Position numbers and translations under genes: made by a program
DNA from: Poronia punctata
Lineage: Eukaryota; Ascomycota; Sordariomycetes; Xylariales; Xylariaceae
DNA length: 64,000 bases
Reading direction: 5' to 3'
Assembly: GCA_022579005.1 (NCBI GenBank)
Contig: MU401531.1
Location: 62,001 to 126,000 of the forward strand
Shown: in pieces, positions 14,384 to 26,305 of the stretch
How positions within the stretch are numbered: the stretch's first letter is position 1
Layout of the letters: every line of letters begins with the position of its first letter
Notes under the pieces: generated by a model
What the model saw: the letters and a program-made list of their open reading frames with translations, nothing else
The model's database searches: none
Told to the model about the DNA's origin: nothing

Positions 14384-15314
14384 TCAGACGCAAGTCTCCA
14401 GCATCTTGTCGAGTACACCCTTGAGCGTAGCATTTTCCAGAGCCGCCGCCACTCTTTCCTTGTCAGCCAACTGCTTGTTCACTTGGTCACCCTGGCTATG
14501 GGTCCCTTCTTTGATCACCACATCAACACGGTAATTAGGAGGTAGAGCATGTTCAAGCCGCACTCTGACTCCCAGCCCGATGACGGTGGCAAGAGAACAG
14601 TGAGTAATAGTTGGCGTGATTTCAACCAGTACCCGCACCAATGTATCAGGATCTACTGCCGCTGAAGGTGACGGAGTAATATGAATGTCTGGTAGGTTCA
14701 CCACGGCCAACTGCCCGAGCGACAATGGATGTTCCGGATCAGAGATGGAAGAGATGAGGTCTGCAAAATGTCAGCAGTCTGATGTCGGCAAGGGATGTGG
14801 GGGAAGTTGCGGGACAATAACCGGACAGGGGGGGGGGCAACGTGAAGAATAACCATCTTAACAGCTGGGAAGGGGCACAAAGAAAAAAGTGACAAAGAGC
14901 TGTATCATTCCACCAAGAAGGGGGTAGTCTCGCAACTTCGGAAGCACAATATATAACCCCGGTCACATATACTGATGGTTTGCACCTAAGCGCACCTATG
15001 ATAATACAGAAATTGTGGCTTGTGGAAGAGACGGCGCGGTAATCATAATGTGAATGAAGAGACAAGAGGTGTGACGTACCATAAATCTCTTGCTCATCGA
15101 TGGGCTCAATAGTGAACTCGTCATCGCTCTCTGTACTATCTGAAGCCCAAGGGGCATCGTAAAAGGGCGCTGACAAGTACTCTGGCCTTCGTAAAATGAT
15201 ATCTAGTTCAGATCCAGTGTCCTTGTCAGGAATGGCCTTCTTCCTATTCTGCCGCGTAGGCAGTTCTGAGGCGTTTAGGATGGTGGGGTTGGCATTGTCC
15301 AGATCCTTATCCAT
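14384..15314 (-). CDS. CIA2: Cytosolic Fe-S assembly factor Cia2 (MIP18/FAM96 family)
   Basis: Member of the MIP18 family (DUF59). With Cia1 and Met18/Mms19 it forms the targeting complex that inserts Fe-S clusters into cytosolic and nuclear enzymes. Exons are 15080-15314 and 14384-14760, giving 203 residues. The N-terminus is a polar, acidic tail (SDSTESDDEFTIEPIDEQ) leading into the conserved core: EIYDLISSISDPEHPLSLGQL, the PTITHCSLATVIGLGVRV motif with the conserved reactive cysteine, VVIKEGTHSQGDQVNKQL, and DKERVAAALEN near the C-terminus. All core motifs are intact. The single intron is 319 nt, unusually long; GTACGT donor and TTTTGCAG acceptor restore EIY-D-LISS in frame. It is the last recognisable gene before the A+T block. 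Confidence 0.93.
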
Positions 15315-16229
15315 CTTGAGACGATGACGTGGTTACAGTACAACCAAGATTCCGGTACAAGTGAAATCGCAGGTAGGAACGTAGTCTTAAAGAGGACGTG
15401 TTAGGTTGTGATATCTCTGGAGGGAAAGTCTACGTAGGATATGAGGTGGCGATTGTGATATTGAATTATTTCAAGAGGTAAGGCCGATATGCTGCGCTAA
15501 AAGGTGGCGGGCGTGGCGGGGTAGATTCTACACAGTCCGTGACAGTATGAGTAGGTATGTGGTAACTATTGCAAATTGACGGCAAGAGCGATTAGGTAAA
15601 GTCATTTCTGTCAGCTGGTACATTTATGTCAGCTGCAGTGGCAATTGACGAAAACACGGCATACCTACCTGTAGACTGTTGGGGTACCCATCTCTGGTGG
15701 CACCCTGGCAGCCCTGGAATAGGTACTCCCTATCGTGCATCGTTACCCAATAATTTCAATCCATTACATGTTCACACTTGGGAGATTTGGCATTTCTTGC
15801 CGTTGTAAACCCATATAAATTCTAGAACCCTTTTCATGTCCTGATCCAGCTAACCGCTTCATGTTCACTGGTCCAACCCCAGCCACCCAGTGTTAGGTCT
15901 GGTCCCTGGACCAGGCGAATGAATGTGATGGTTCATCGTTTTTGGCTCCCGCTGGTGTGTGGGAGCCCTGGCAGAACCTGGCAGCCTGGGACCGGTTCAA
16001 CTTCACCCACACCCCGTTTTAGCTGGCATTGGGTATCTCACTGCTGAAAATAAATGCGCGTGCATGGGGAGACGAACTTGCAGGTTAGGGCGTAACCATA
16101 CGCAATAGAAGGACTATAACATGATACTCCTCTGTTCTCCAAGATCTGGTCATGTACCTGTTATGCCTGATGCGTACAACGGGGGCTGTTCCTTACATGC
16201 AATGGTCGCAGTTGTGATTACGGTTTGTT
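15315..16229. other. CIA2 upstream region and left edge of the A+T block
   Basis: The first few hundred bases are the CIA2 promoter and leader. No gene is evident up to 16.2 kb. Base composition is normal to about 16200; a run of TTAATAGGTACCTATTAAGTACC-like words then marks the drop into A+T-rich DNA. Confidence 0.5.
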
Positions 16230-16374
16230 AATAGGTACCTATTAAGTACCTGTGATTACTTAATAGGTAGTGTTAAGTACTTAGTATAGCGTATAGGTAG
16301 TAAGTGCTTAGCATTAAGTATAGGTACTTAACTTTTTTATATTAAGTACTTAACTATACTAAAGTTAAGTATTT

Positions 16375-16572
16375 TGTTAAAGTAGAATTTAATATATAGC
16401 TTTAATACTTAAGCAATCGGTTAGGTATAACTATTGTAATATTTAAAGTAGTGTTTTATATATAAACTATTACTTAAAAAAAAAAAGGATTGCTTTTAAG
16501 ACTATTTTAAGCTATAGTTTTTATAAGTATATAGTAAGTACTTATATATTTTTTTCTATATATAGTCTTATA
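16375..16572 (-). repeat. LTR of element 1 (3' LTR)
   Basis: The 198-bp direct repeat aligns without gaps to 23199-23396. I count about 17 differences, all C/T or G/A. Roughly 12 of them show the T or A state in this copy, so it is the more heavily mutated one. Confidence 0.9.
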
Positions 16573-16883
16573 ATTATTTCCCTTTTTACTATACTTGTTT
16601 ACAAGTATTTTGTATTTAAAATAATTATATAACTAGGTTTTATATTTTAATTAGCTTTTAATTTATAAAATTAAAATATACTATATACTAATTTAGTTTC
16701 TATAGTAATTTAAATTTGTTGCTTTACTAATTTACATTTATAGCCTAAGTATATCTTTTATACTTTTTTCTTATATAACAATTTTTAATTATTTAAGTTT
16801 TTAACATTTTAACTTTTTTGTTAGCTTTTTTTTATTGTTTTGCCCTTTATTTATTTAATCTTTACATTTAAATTATTATTATA

Positions 16884-17066
16884 TTGTTGGCTTTTAGTTT
16901 TTTGTTTAGTGAACCTAAATTTAGCGCTAAAAAAGGTTTAGCTGCGCTTGAAGTTTTAAACATAGTTGCTAGTGCTAAAAAAGCTAAAGCAGCTAAAGAA
17001 AATAATAAAAATAAAGATAGAGATATAAATACACTACTTGCGCCTAAACGTTATTGTTGCTTTTAA
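16884..17066 (+). other. 60-codon open frame antisense to element 1
   Basis: This is the only frame of this length with an ATG in the whole block. It lies just inside the left (3') LTR and runs against the element. The product starts MLAFSFLFSEPKFSAKKG and has a Lys/Ala-rich middle (ASAKKAKAAKENNKNK). It may be a chance survivor, a remnant of an accessory antisense frame, or a nested fragment. I do not recognise it and it is probably not expressed. Confidence 0.3.
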
Positions 17067-20000
17067 AAACAAAAAACTAAGGCTTATAATAAAAAATTTA
17101 GCTAACGTTAAGTACTAAAAATTGTTTTTATTACAAATGCTTGTTGCTTTTATTTTAAACATACAACTTATATTTTTTAACTAGCCTTAAGTATACTTTT
17201 AATAGTTAAATATGCTTATCTTAACTTAAGTGCTTTTTTATATAAAAGCTGTTAAAAAAGCTATAATACTTGCAAGCTAGTAAGTTGTTTTAGCTTTTTT
17301 TTATACTTAATTTATTATTTTTAATATTTTCTTTTTTTTTCTAGCTTTTTAAAATATTGCAATTTAATATAATTTGTTTGTTTAAACTTTTAAAATAGTT
17401 TAAAGCTATATTTATGCTAGCTTAAAAAATCTAAATAATTTTACTAGCTTTGTTATTATAAATATAACTAGCGCTAATACCTAAAAAGGTTTAGTATTTT
17501 TTTATACTAAAATTGCTAGCATATAATTTTGCTTATATACTATATTTAGTTAAATAGTAAGCACTTATTAATTTGTGTTTAATTTTACTAGCAAAAAAAG
17601 TTTAAGTAAAAAAAATGCTGTTTTTTATAGCTAGCATTATTTTTAAACAAAAACATTGCTTTAAGGCTTAGTTAAATAATTAGCAGCAAACGTTATAAGT
17701 ATTTTAATTTATATAGCTTTTAAACCTGTTTTTAACTAATTTAAAGCTTGGCTTTACGCTATTAATATGCGCAAGCTACTTAGCTTTATTTTTAACTTAT
17801 AAAAATAAAATACTTAGCTTAGTTTTTAGCAGTTTATTTGTTTATTAAAAAATTAAAAAGATTAGTTATTGCTAAATATAAAGCAAAAACTTAAAATAAG
17901 ATTATTTAGTTATAAAAAAATAATAATATTTTTATTTTTAACTAAAAAAAAATTTAACTTAATTTTAGTATTATTTTACAAGGTTCTAGCTTTTTTACTT
18001 TTTAAAATTAATTTTATATAAGTTAAAAGTAAATAATTATAAAATGTTAAAATTAACTTTTTACTTTAAATATATAGTTTAATAATATAAAGTAAAAAAA
18101 CTAGTAATAAAGTATAACTTTATATATAATTTATATATGTTTTATTGCTACTTTAAATAATTGTCTTTTTTTAAAATCTTAAAGTGCTTTAAGTGCATAG
18201 ATATTTTTATAGTATACTTATTAGTTATATTTATATAGCTAATTTTTCTATTTTACTTTATAATAGGTTTTGCTATTAAATTTTTCTTGTTTTATTATAT
18301 TTTTAACTTTATAATCTTCTTTTTTTTCTTTTAATTTTAATAATAAAATATTTTAGTATAATTTTAAATTATAAAGTTTTAATAGCTAAATTAGAAATAT
18401 ATTATAAATATAGTAGTATTTATATAAAAGGTCGAGGCAATATGCTTATAAACTTACTTTGCTTAAAACTTAAAATAGTTTTATATATTTAAAATAAAGT
18501 TTTTTATTTTTTAAATTTAGATTTTTTGTTAATAAAATAACTAAATTATTAGTATTAAAAGTTATTAGTTTATATTTATTATTATAGTATTTTGCATAAT
18601 ATTTGTTAGTAATTTACTATTAATTTTTTAATATATTTTAGATCTTATTTAGTTTTTTAATTCTTTTATTTATTGCAAGTATTTTTTTTAAAATATTTGT
18701 TTTAATAAATCTTTTAAATTCTAGTAAATATTTATATAATGCTTTAAAAGGTAAAATTTTAGTAGTTTTGTTAATAGATAAATTTATTATAAAATAAGCT
18801 TAAGGTAGCAATTGTGCTTAATTTGTTTTTTGCTTATTTATAAAGCAACAAAGGTAGGCTTTAATTATTTAGTTAATCTTTTTTGTTTAACTATTAGTTT
18901 AAAAATAAAACGCAACTAAATAGCGTAGTTAAACTTTAGTATAAAAACACAATTTTAACTAAAATTTACTTATAAATATTAGTTTTTTGTTTAAAACAAT
19001 TTTTAGTAGTAAACTATATTTATATTTTATTTTAGTATAAAATAATAATACTAATTTTAATACTATTATATTATTATTAACAAAAAATAATAAAGCTAAT
19101 TTAGTAAATTTATTAACTATAATAAAAATAGCATTAACTAGTTAACTTTTATAAATTATAAATAGAAAACTTGTAATAAAATTTATTAACAATTTTTTTA
19201 TAGGTTTTGTTAGTATAGGTAAATTATTTAATTTACTATATAGTTAATAATGTTTTGTTTTAGATTTTAAGCAGATTTAGTATAAATTAATGTATTTTTA
19301 AATATTTTTTTTTATATTTTTTTAATAGAATTTTTGTTTTATTAAATTAATTATTTATGATACTTTAAAATAACCTATAATTAAATTATTATAATAAAGT
19401 TAAATTAATTAAAAATAAATTAATTTTTTAAATAGGATATATACTTGATTTTAAAAACATATTAAATTATATTATATGTTTTATAGTTTTTTTATATTTT
19501 TTTTAGCTTAGATTTGTTTGCAAATATTTTTACTTTTAAGATCTTATTTTTGTACTTATTAAATTAATTTTTATAAAGATTAAGATAGCTTATTTGTTTA
19601 TATATTTTTTTTAGCTAATGCGTTTTTAGCTGTTTTTTAAAATATTAATTATATAACAATAAACTAAATTTTATTTAATTTAACTGCGTATAGGCAATCT
19701 GCTAACATGCAAAGCTATTTTTCTTAAATAGTAGTATTAGCTATTGCTAATTTCTTTTTAATTATAAAAAGCAGGTTATTATTAGTGTGCGCATTACTAA
19801 AGTAATTAGGCCTTTATAAAAGGGGATTAGCTTTGTTTTGCTTGCCTTTTTTATACTTTATTACAAAATTATAAAGTGCTAGAAATAAATACTATTTAGC
19901 TTGCTAACTATTTAGTTTAGCTATTTTTATAAATAACTAAAAGTTGCTATAATTAAATAATACTTTAATAAGTATTGCACTACTTTATAAGTAATGCTGC

Positions 20001-20279
20001 TAATACTTAAAACAAGCAATAATTATAAGCATTTTTTAATTAAGTATGCTATACTTTAATTTTAGTTTGTTAAACTTTTAAAAATAAAATAAAACAGGTC
20101 TTTATTAACTTTAATTATTATATTATAAGAGTGTTTTTATAAGTGCAACCTTAAATATATTAGTTTTTACTTTTATTAGCTTTTTAAAATTAAAATAAAC
20201 TAAAAGTGTAGCTTTAACAAAAGCTTTTTTTAATTATTTAAAAGCTTTTTGCTAATAAATATTAAAGGTTATTTAGCTA

Positions 20280-20830
20280 TTTTTTACCCTTTTCTCGGTA
20301 TTACTTATTATTTAATGCAAAGGCCCTAAGATATAAGAAAATCTTTTAATAAAGCGTTAATAAAAGTTGCAAAACCTTAAAAATTGTTATATTTGCTTGC
20401 AGGTTTTCAAAATAAGCTATTTAAAAATAGTTTTAATTTTTATAGGATCTATTTCAACGCCTTTATTTAAAATTATATATTTTAAAAATTCTAATTTTCT
20501 TTAGTAAAATTAACATTTAGACGCTTTAGCATATAAGTTTGCTTTTTGCAGCTTTTTAATAATAGTTTAAACATGTTTCTTATATAATTTTATATCTTTT
20601 AAAAAAATAAGTATATTATTTAAATATGCTATATAATAAGTATTAAGCACTTTTTTAAGTGCTTTTTATATGTAGTTTTAAAAAGTAGCAAGGGTATTTA
20701 ATAAACCTATTAATATTATAAAAAATTTATAATGCTTATATCTTATTTAAAATGCGGTTTTTTATTTATTTCCTTTTTTTATTTATATTTAATAATATAT
20801 ATCTTTTAAATTAATTTTTAAAAATACCTT
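20280..20830 (-). pseudogene. Reverse-transcriptase remnant of element 1
   Basis: Read on the minus strand, this keeps one nearly continuous frame with the order of a Gypsy RT. A stretch ending RYKHYKFFIILIGLLNTLATF corresponds to the usual [21 protein letters not shown]-type motif. AYLNNILIF follows at about 20600-20630 where AYLDDILIF is expected, then a YAKxSKC stretch, LEFL, KGVEIDP and FCNFY.RFIKRFS. Glycines have become Lys/Asn and both catalytic Asp have become Asn. In-frame stops are mostly TAA in place of CAA. All of this fits C-to-T and G-to-A decay, so it is inactive. Confidence 0.85.
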
Positions 20831-21936
20831 TATATTAAACACTTTATTTAACAATTTTAAAATAAGTAAAAAAGTATATTAATTTTTTTTTAAAACCTTG
20901 TTAAGACCTTTATAGTTAACATATAGTTTTAAAGTTCTATTTTTTTTTAGTACAAAAAAAATAAGTGCTTTTGCTAGGCTTTTTAATTTTTATATTTTTT
21001 TGTTTTTTAATATGTTAGCTATTTATGTTTTTAATATTTATAACTTATTATAAGCTAAAAGGTAAATTAAATAATAAAAAACAACTATATTTTTTTATAA
21101 GTTAATTAATAAATCTTTTTTATTAGTATAAGGAAGTAAGTTAGCATTGTTAATATTAAAAAACTTAAATAGGTTTTAAAGATTTTCTAAAATAAGCGCA
21201 AAACTAAATTGATTTTTTTTTAATTTTAATTTTTAAATATTTAAAAGTATTAGTTTTAAAATTTAAAGAATTGCTTGGCAATAAACTTTTTTTTTGCATT
21301 TTTTAGCAAATTAGTAAGGATTTACTATATAATAATTTAATTTCCTAAGTTTAAAATACTATTAATTTTTAGCTAAATTTAGTATGATTTTTTTAAAACT
21401 TAAAGTTAATTAAGATAGTAATAAAGGGCTTCTTTTTAATTAATCGTCTTTTAGAATTATAATATATAGTTGCTTAATTATTTGTTTTTGTTTTTTATAA
21501 TTTTTTAATTTAAATAGTACCTAATACGCTTTATATGTTTTTAATAAACTTTATAATGTATTTTATAATTTAAGTATTTTTATTAAAGCAGGTTAAAGTT
21601 TATACTTAATTGTAAATAAATAACTAATATAGTCGCATTTAGCATAAGAATTTAAATTAGCATGTGTTTAAATTTTTTTATTTAATTTTGTTAACAGAAA
21701 AAAAATAATATATAAAATATAAAACTGTTATAAAGTAGGTAAAAATACGCTTTAATTTAGCAGCTTAGTTACTTAGCTTTTAACTAAGCTGCCTTATAGT
21801 TTTTTTAATTAAATTAAGGTTTTTTTAAAATAGAAAACATTAATTTATTTGCTTATAGTTTTCTTTTTTTTTTTATTTTTTTATTAAAAGTTATTTTTTA
21901 AATCTTTTTTTTATTTTTATCTTTTTAACAATTTAA

Positions 21937-21978
21937 ACATTTGTTTGCATAATGCTTATTTTTTTTACAAGCATAGCA
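21937..21978 (-). pseudogene. Gag CCHC zinc-knuckle remnant of element 1
   Basis: The minus strand encodes CYACKKNKHYANKC, a perfect Cx2Cx4Hx4C spacing. The positions usually held by glycine read Lys or Asn, as expected after G-to-A changes. It lies on the 5' side of the RT remnant in the element's own orientation, which is the Gag-Pol order. Confidence 0.8.
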
Positions 21979-23198
21979 TTAAATCTTTTTTAAAGTAAAG
22001 TTTAGATTTTAATTAGAATTAGGTAGGATTTAATTTAATCTCGGTTTTTCTTTACGTTAATTTTATTTCTTTAAATCTTAATTTTTAAATAAATATTTAT
22101 TTCCTTTTAATTTTTAATTATTAAAAAAATTACTTTTTTAACTAAAATTAAATTTTTAATTTTAATTTAACTTTAAATTATATAATTTTTATTAGAATTT
22201 TAAAAAGGTTTTAAAAGTAGGTTTTTTTTTTTTATTATAATTTATTAATTTTTATTTTCTTACTGCTATATTAACTATGTTAACTTTTTTTTATAGCAAT
22301 TTGTTGCTATAATAGTTAGTTATTTTTTTTTTTAGTAAATTAGTTAATTTTTGCTAATATAACTAAGTTTAATTTTTGTTTAATTATTTTATATATTAAC
22401 TTTTTAATAATTTAAGTTAATAATTAAATAATTATAGATTTTTTTATAGTTTTTAATTGCAATTTTTAAGTTAGTTTTATATAAACGCTTTTAGCATACT
22501 AAATTAACAAATTAATATTTTAGTTTATAATAAGAAGTAATTTTAATTATTAGTAAGTTAAACTTGTTTTTAGTTTAAAACAGTAGTAAGTTTAAATTAA
22601 AATGCATTTTTACATTTTTGTTTTATTTAATATTAAGCATACAATATCTTTTATTAATTTATTTATAATTTTTAAGTATTTAATTAATAAATTAATCCTA
22701 TTTTTTTTTTTTATTTAACTTATTAAAAATATATAAAGTTTATATTTAGCTTTAAATAAGTAAACTTTGTAATCTTACTAAGATTTACTTCTTTAGTATT
22801 TTAAATAGCTTTATTAAAGCTTTGCTTTTAGTTTATACTTGTTTTATAAGTAAATTAATTATTATAAGGCATAATTTTATTAATTAATAGCAAATTAATA
22901 TTATAGCTTATTATAAGTTAAAGTTTATAATTTATAAGTATTGCTTATAGCTTTTATTTTAGTTTAGTTTTTTAATTCTTTTTTAAAAGGTTTTTAAGTT
23001 GTTAAATTTTGTTTTTTATTGCTTAATAATGCAATTTTTGTTTTTAACAAAAATTCTAAGCATCCTTTTAAACTTAATACAAATTATTAATGTTTTAAAC
23101 TTAAATAAAAAATGATTTCCTATTATTTTCTTTAGCACTTAAACAAAAGTAAAACATCTTTTTTAGTTATAAATAACTATAAAAAGAAGTAATAAAAT

Positions 23199-23396
23199 TA
23201 TTAAAGTAAAATTTAATATATAGCTTTAATACTTAAGCAATCAGTTAGGTACAACTATTATAATATTTAAGGTAGTGTTTTATATATAAACTATTACTTA
23301 AAAAAGGAAAGGATTGCCTTTAAGACTGCTTTAAGCTATAGTTTTTATAAGTATATAATAAGTACTTATATATCTTTCTCTACATATGGTCTTACA
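23199..23396 (-). repeat. LTR of element 1 (5' LTR)
   Basis: The partner of 16375-16572. It keeps the terminal CA and many C/G bases lost in the other copy, but its first dinucleotide is TA where the other LTR keeps TG. Confidence 0.9.
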
Positions 23397-23750
23397 TATT
23401 TAATTTAAATATTTAATTTTAATAAGTTAAGTATTTATAAAAATTAAGTACTTAATTTTATTATAATATAATATAAAAAAATAATTATAATATAAAATAA
23501 GCTATTAATAACTTTATTTTATAGGTACTTAATTTAAATGTAAATATATTTATTATATACTAATTTACTAAAAGTAGCTTAATTTTTTTTATTATTATTT
23601 TTTTTTATTAACTAGTTTATTATTATTATTAATATTATTTTTAAAGTTTTTTATATTTATATTTATATTATTATTACTATTTTTAATTGCTATATTATTA
23701 GTAAAAAGTTATATACTTATTTAATTTTTAAGTTTATTTTATTTATTAGC

Positions 23751-23852
23751 AATATTTAATTTAAACTAGCTAAAAAAAATATTTATAGCAACTTAATTAG
23801 TAATATTTAATTTAAACTAGCTAAAAAAAGTATTTATAGCAGCTTAACTAGT
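23751..23852. repeat. Tandem duplication, 51-bp unit x2
   Basis: The unit starting AATATTTAATTTAAACTAGC begins at 23751 and again at 23802. The copies differ by a few G/A and C/T changes. Confidence 0.85.
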
Positions 23853-25180
23853 TTTTATAATTTTATTTTATTTATATTAAATTAAAATTTTTTTAGTTTT
23901 AGTTTTTTATAATTTATATAATTGCTTTTTTTACTTTTTTTATTTTTTATTTATATTTTTTAGCTTATTAATAATATTTTAAAGTTAATAAGTTATATTA
24001 TAAAAATAATAAATAAACTAGTACTTTTTAAACATAATATAGTTTATATTAATATATTTTATAATTTTTATAATAAAAAATAATAATTATATATTTTTAA
24101 TTATTAATATAATTTAGTAAGCATAAATAGTAGCTTAATAAGCACTTATATATAAATATAATTAGTAAATAATTAATATATAATTAGTATAATATAAAAT
24201 AATAAATATATATATTAGTAAAAACTAAGTATAAAGTTGCTTTATTAGCTTTTTTTAAAATAGCTAAAGCTAATATTTAAAACTAAAAGTTTTTAGTTTA
24301 CTTTATAATTAAATTATAATTAATATAAAAATTTTTAATAACTTATTATATAATTTTATAAATAAGTTATATAAATAAAGCTTTAAAAATAATTATAAAC
24401 TTAGTTAAGTATATTTATACTTTATATATTTTTTAAAGTAAACAATACTTTAAATATAATTAGTAATAATATTATACTAATAAAATAAAGTACTTACTTT
24501 TATTATTTATAAGCTTTTAAACTTTAAATTGCTTAAAGCTTATAATACTAAAGCTTTTATATATAAAAAAGCTAACTAGTATTTTTTTTACTACTTATTT
24601 TTTTTTTTTTTTAGTAAAATAATTTTGCTTATAAGCTATTTTTTGCTTATAGTTTTGTTTATATATTATTTAGTACTAAAAAAAATAAAAGCAATAATTA
24701 AAACTTTAATATATTATTAAAAGTATTAATATTAGCTAACTTTAACTTTTTAGCTACTATTATTTTATTAACTTTAAAGCTATTAAAATTTAACTTTATA
24801 GCAATTATTTTAAGCTTAGGCTTTTTTAAAGCAAGTTTATAAAGCGCTATAGTATATATATTATATAAACTTTATATATAATAAATATAAAATTAGTATA
24901 TAATTAAAATAAAATATATAAAATAAATTTTTTACTATATACTTTTTTTATTACTATAACTAATAATAAAGTTTAAAAATAAATAACTATAAAACTTATA
25001 TTAGCATATTAGTATATAGCAAATATAAAAAATATAAGTTAAAATACTTATAAAATATATAAGCTTTTAAGCTAATATATTTTTTAATATAAAGTGTTAA
25101 AAAAAATTAAGTTATAAAAAAAAAGGTTTATTTTTAAATATACTAAGTATAAAGATTTAATATATTAGTATAAAACCTAC

Positions 25181-25330
25181 TTTTAATTAATTAAACAATA
25201 GCTTATATTATAAATATATATTAAATTTACTTTTAATTAATTAAATAATAGCTTATATTATTAATATATATTAAATTTACTTTTAATTAATTAAGTAATA
25301 AGTTATATTATTAATATATATTAAACTTAC
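25181..25330. repeat. Tandem repeat, 50-bp unit x3
   Basis: Three exact-length 50-bp units each start TTTTAATTAATTAA (25181, 25231, 25281) and end near TTAAA(T/C)TTAC. Copies differ at a few sites, mostly transitions. Confidence 0.9.
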
Positions 25331-25393
25331 TTTTACTAGGTAAAATAAGTAATATATAGTAATTTATATTAAAAATTTATATATTAAATATAT

Positions 25394-25520
25394 TATAATT
25401 TATTTTAATTATTACTTATAAATATTAACTATAAAAGTATGCTATAATTTATTTTAATTATTACTTATAACTATTAACTATAAAAGTATACTATAAGTTA
25501 TTTTAATTATTACTTATTTA
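25394..25520. repeat. Tandem repeat, 49-bp unit x about 2.6
   Basis: Units starting TATAATTTATTTTAATTATT begin at 25394 and 25443, and a TATAAGTT variant begins at 25492. The third unit is incomplete. Confidence 0.85.
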
Positions 25521-26105
25521 TATTTAAAATATATTATTTTTTTATTAAATAAAAGCTTTTTTATTACTTATAAATATAAATATAAAAAGTAACTATTTTA
25601 TAAATATTAAATTATAATAAACATATTTTATTATTTATTTAAAATAATATATATTTAAATAATAAAATATATTATAATAATATTACTTTAATATATATTT
25701 ATATATTATGTTAGCTAAATAGCAAAATATACTTATTATATTTTTTTTTATAAACTTTTTATTTTTTATTATTTAATTACTTATAAATAATATAAGTTTT
25801 TTTATTTTAGTGCTTATAAACAATATATTTACTTTTAATATATTTTTTATAATTTTTATTAATATTTCTTTTACTTTTATAATTTTTTTTAATTAATTTA
25901 TATTATTTATATTATATATTATATTTACTTACTTTTATTATAATTATAAATAATAACTTTTATATTATTATATATATATTATATTATTATTAAATATTAA
26001 ACTTTTATTTAGTAAAAATAATATTTATATTATAGTAGCAAATATATTAAATATAATTAGAAATTTGCAAGTTAAAAAAATTGCATAGTATTACATTTTA
26101 ATATT

Positions 26106-26305
26106 TGTTATAGGCTAGAAGCTTATGTGGTTATTGTACTAGCACTTTAGCTAGTACCTTGTGCTACGCTTGCAAGCCACGCATAAGGCGCTTAGATAAA
26201 ATAACAGGTTAGCTATATAGTTGCGCGCAAGTAGTGCGCACACATCTTTAGATCTTTTATTTTCTTTTTAGTTAGAAAATAGACTTTACTTAAACTATAC
26301 TAACA
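26106..26305 (+). repeat. LTR of element 2 (5' LTR)
   Basis: A 200-bp direct repeat aligning without gaps to 32123-32322, starting TGTTATAG and ending AACTATACTAACA. It is the less mutated copy and keeps stretches such as GCAAGCCACGCATAAGGCGC. Confidence 0.9.

Larger units (their letters stand above)
16375..23396 (-). mobile_element. Degenerate Ty3/Gypsy LTR retrotransposon, element 1
   Basis: A structurally complete but dead element of 7022 bp. It is bounded by 198-bp direct LTRs (16375-16572 and 23199-23396) that start TG (or its RIP product TA) and end CA (or TA). A perfect 5-bp target duplication TATTT occurs at 16370-16374 and 23397-23401. It lies on the minus strand: a Gag zinc knuckle is at 21937-21978, reverse transcriptase is at about 20280-20830, and a purine tract on the minus strand (16577-16587, AAAAAGGGAAA) sits just inside the left LTR, where the 3' polypurine tract belongs. 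Stops are spread throughout. It is classed as Gypsy from the RT and knuckle only; integrase was not traced. Confidence 0.9.
23402..26105. other. Decayed A+T DNA between the two retrotransposons
   Basis: No LTR or recognisable frame was found. It contains three tandem arrays with 49- to 51-bp periods and many TTATA/AATAT runs. It is probably older, more fully RIP-mutated repeat DNA. Confidence 0.5.

Noticed and set aside
25181..25520. Short tandem repeats as a CRISPR array
   Set aside because: The units are contiguous without unique spacers, and the genome is eukaryotic.
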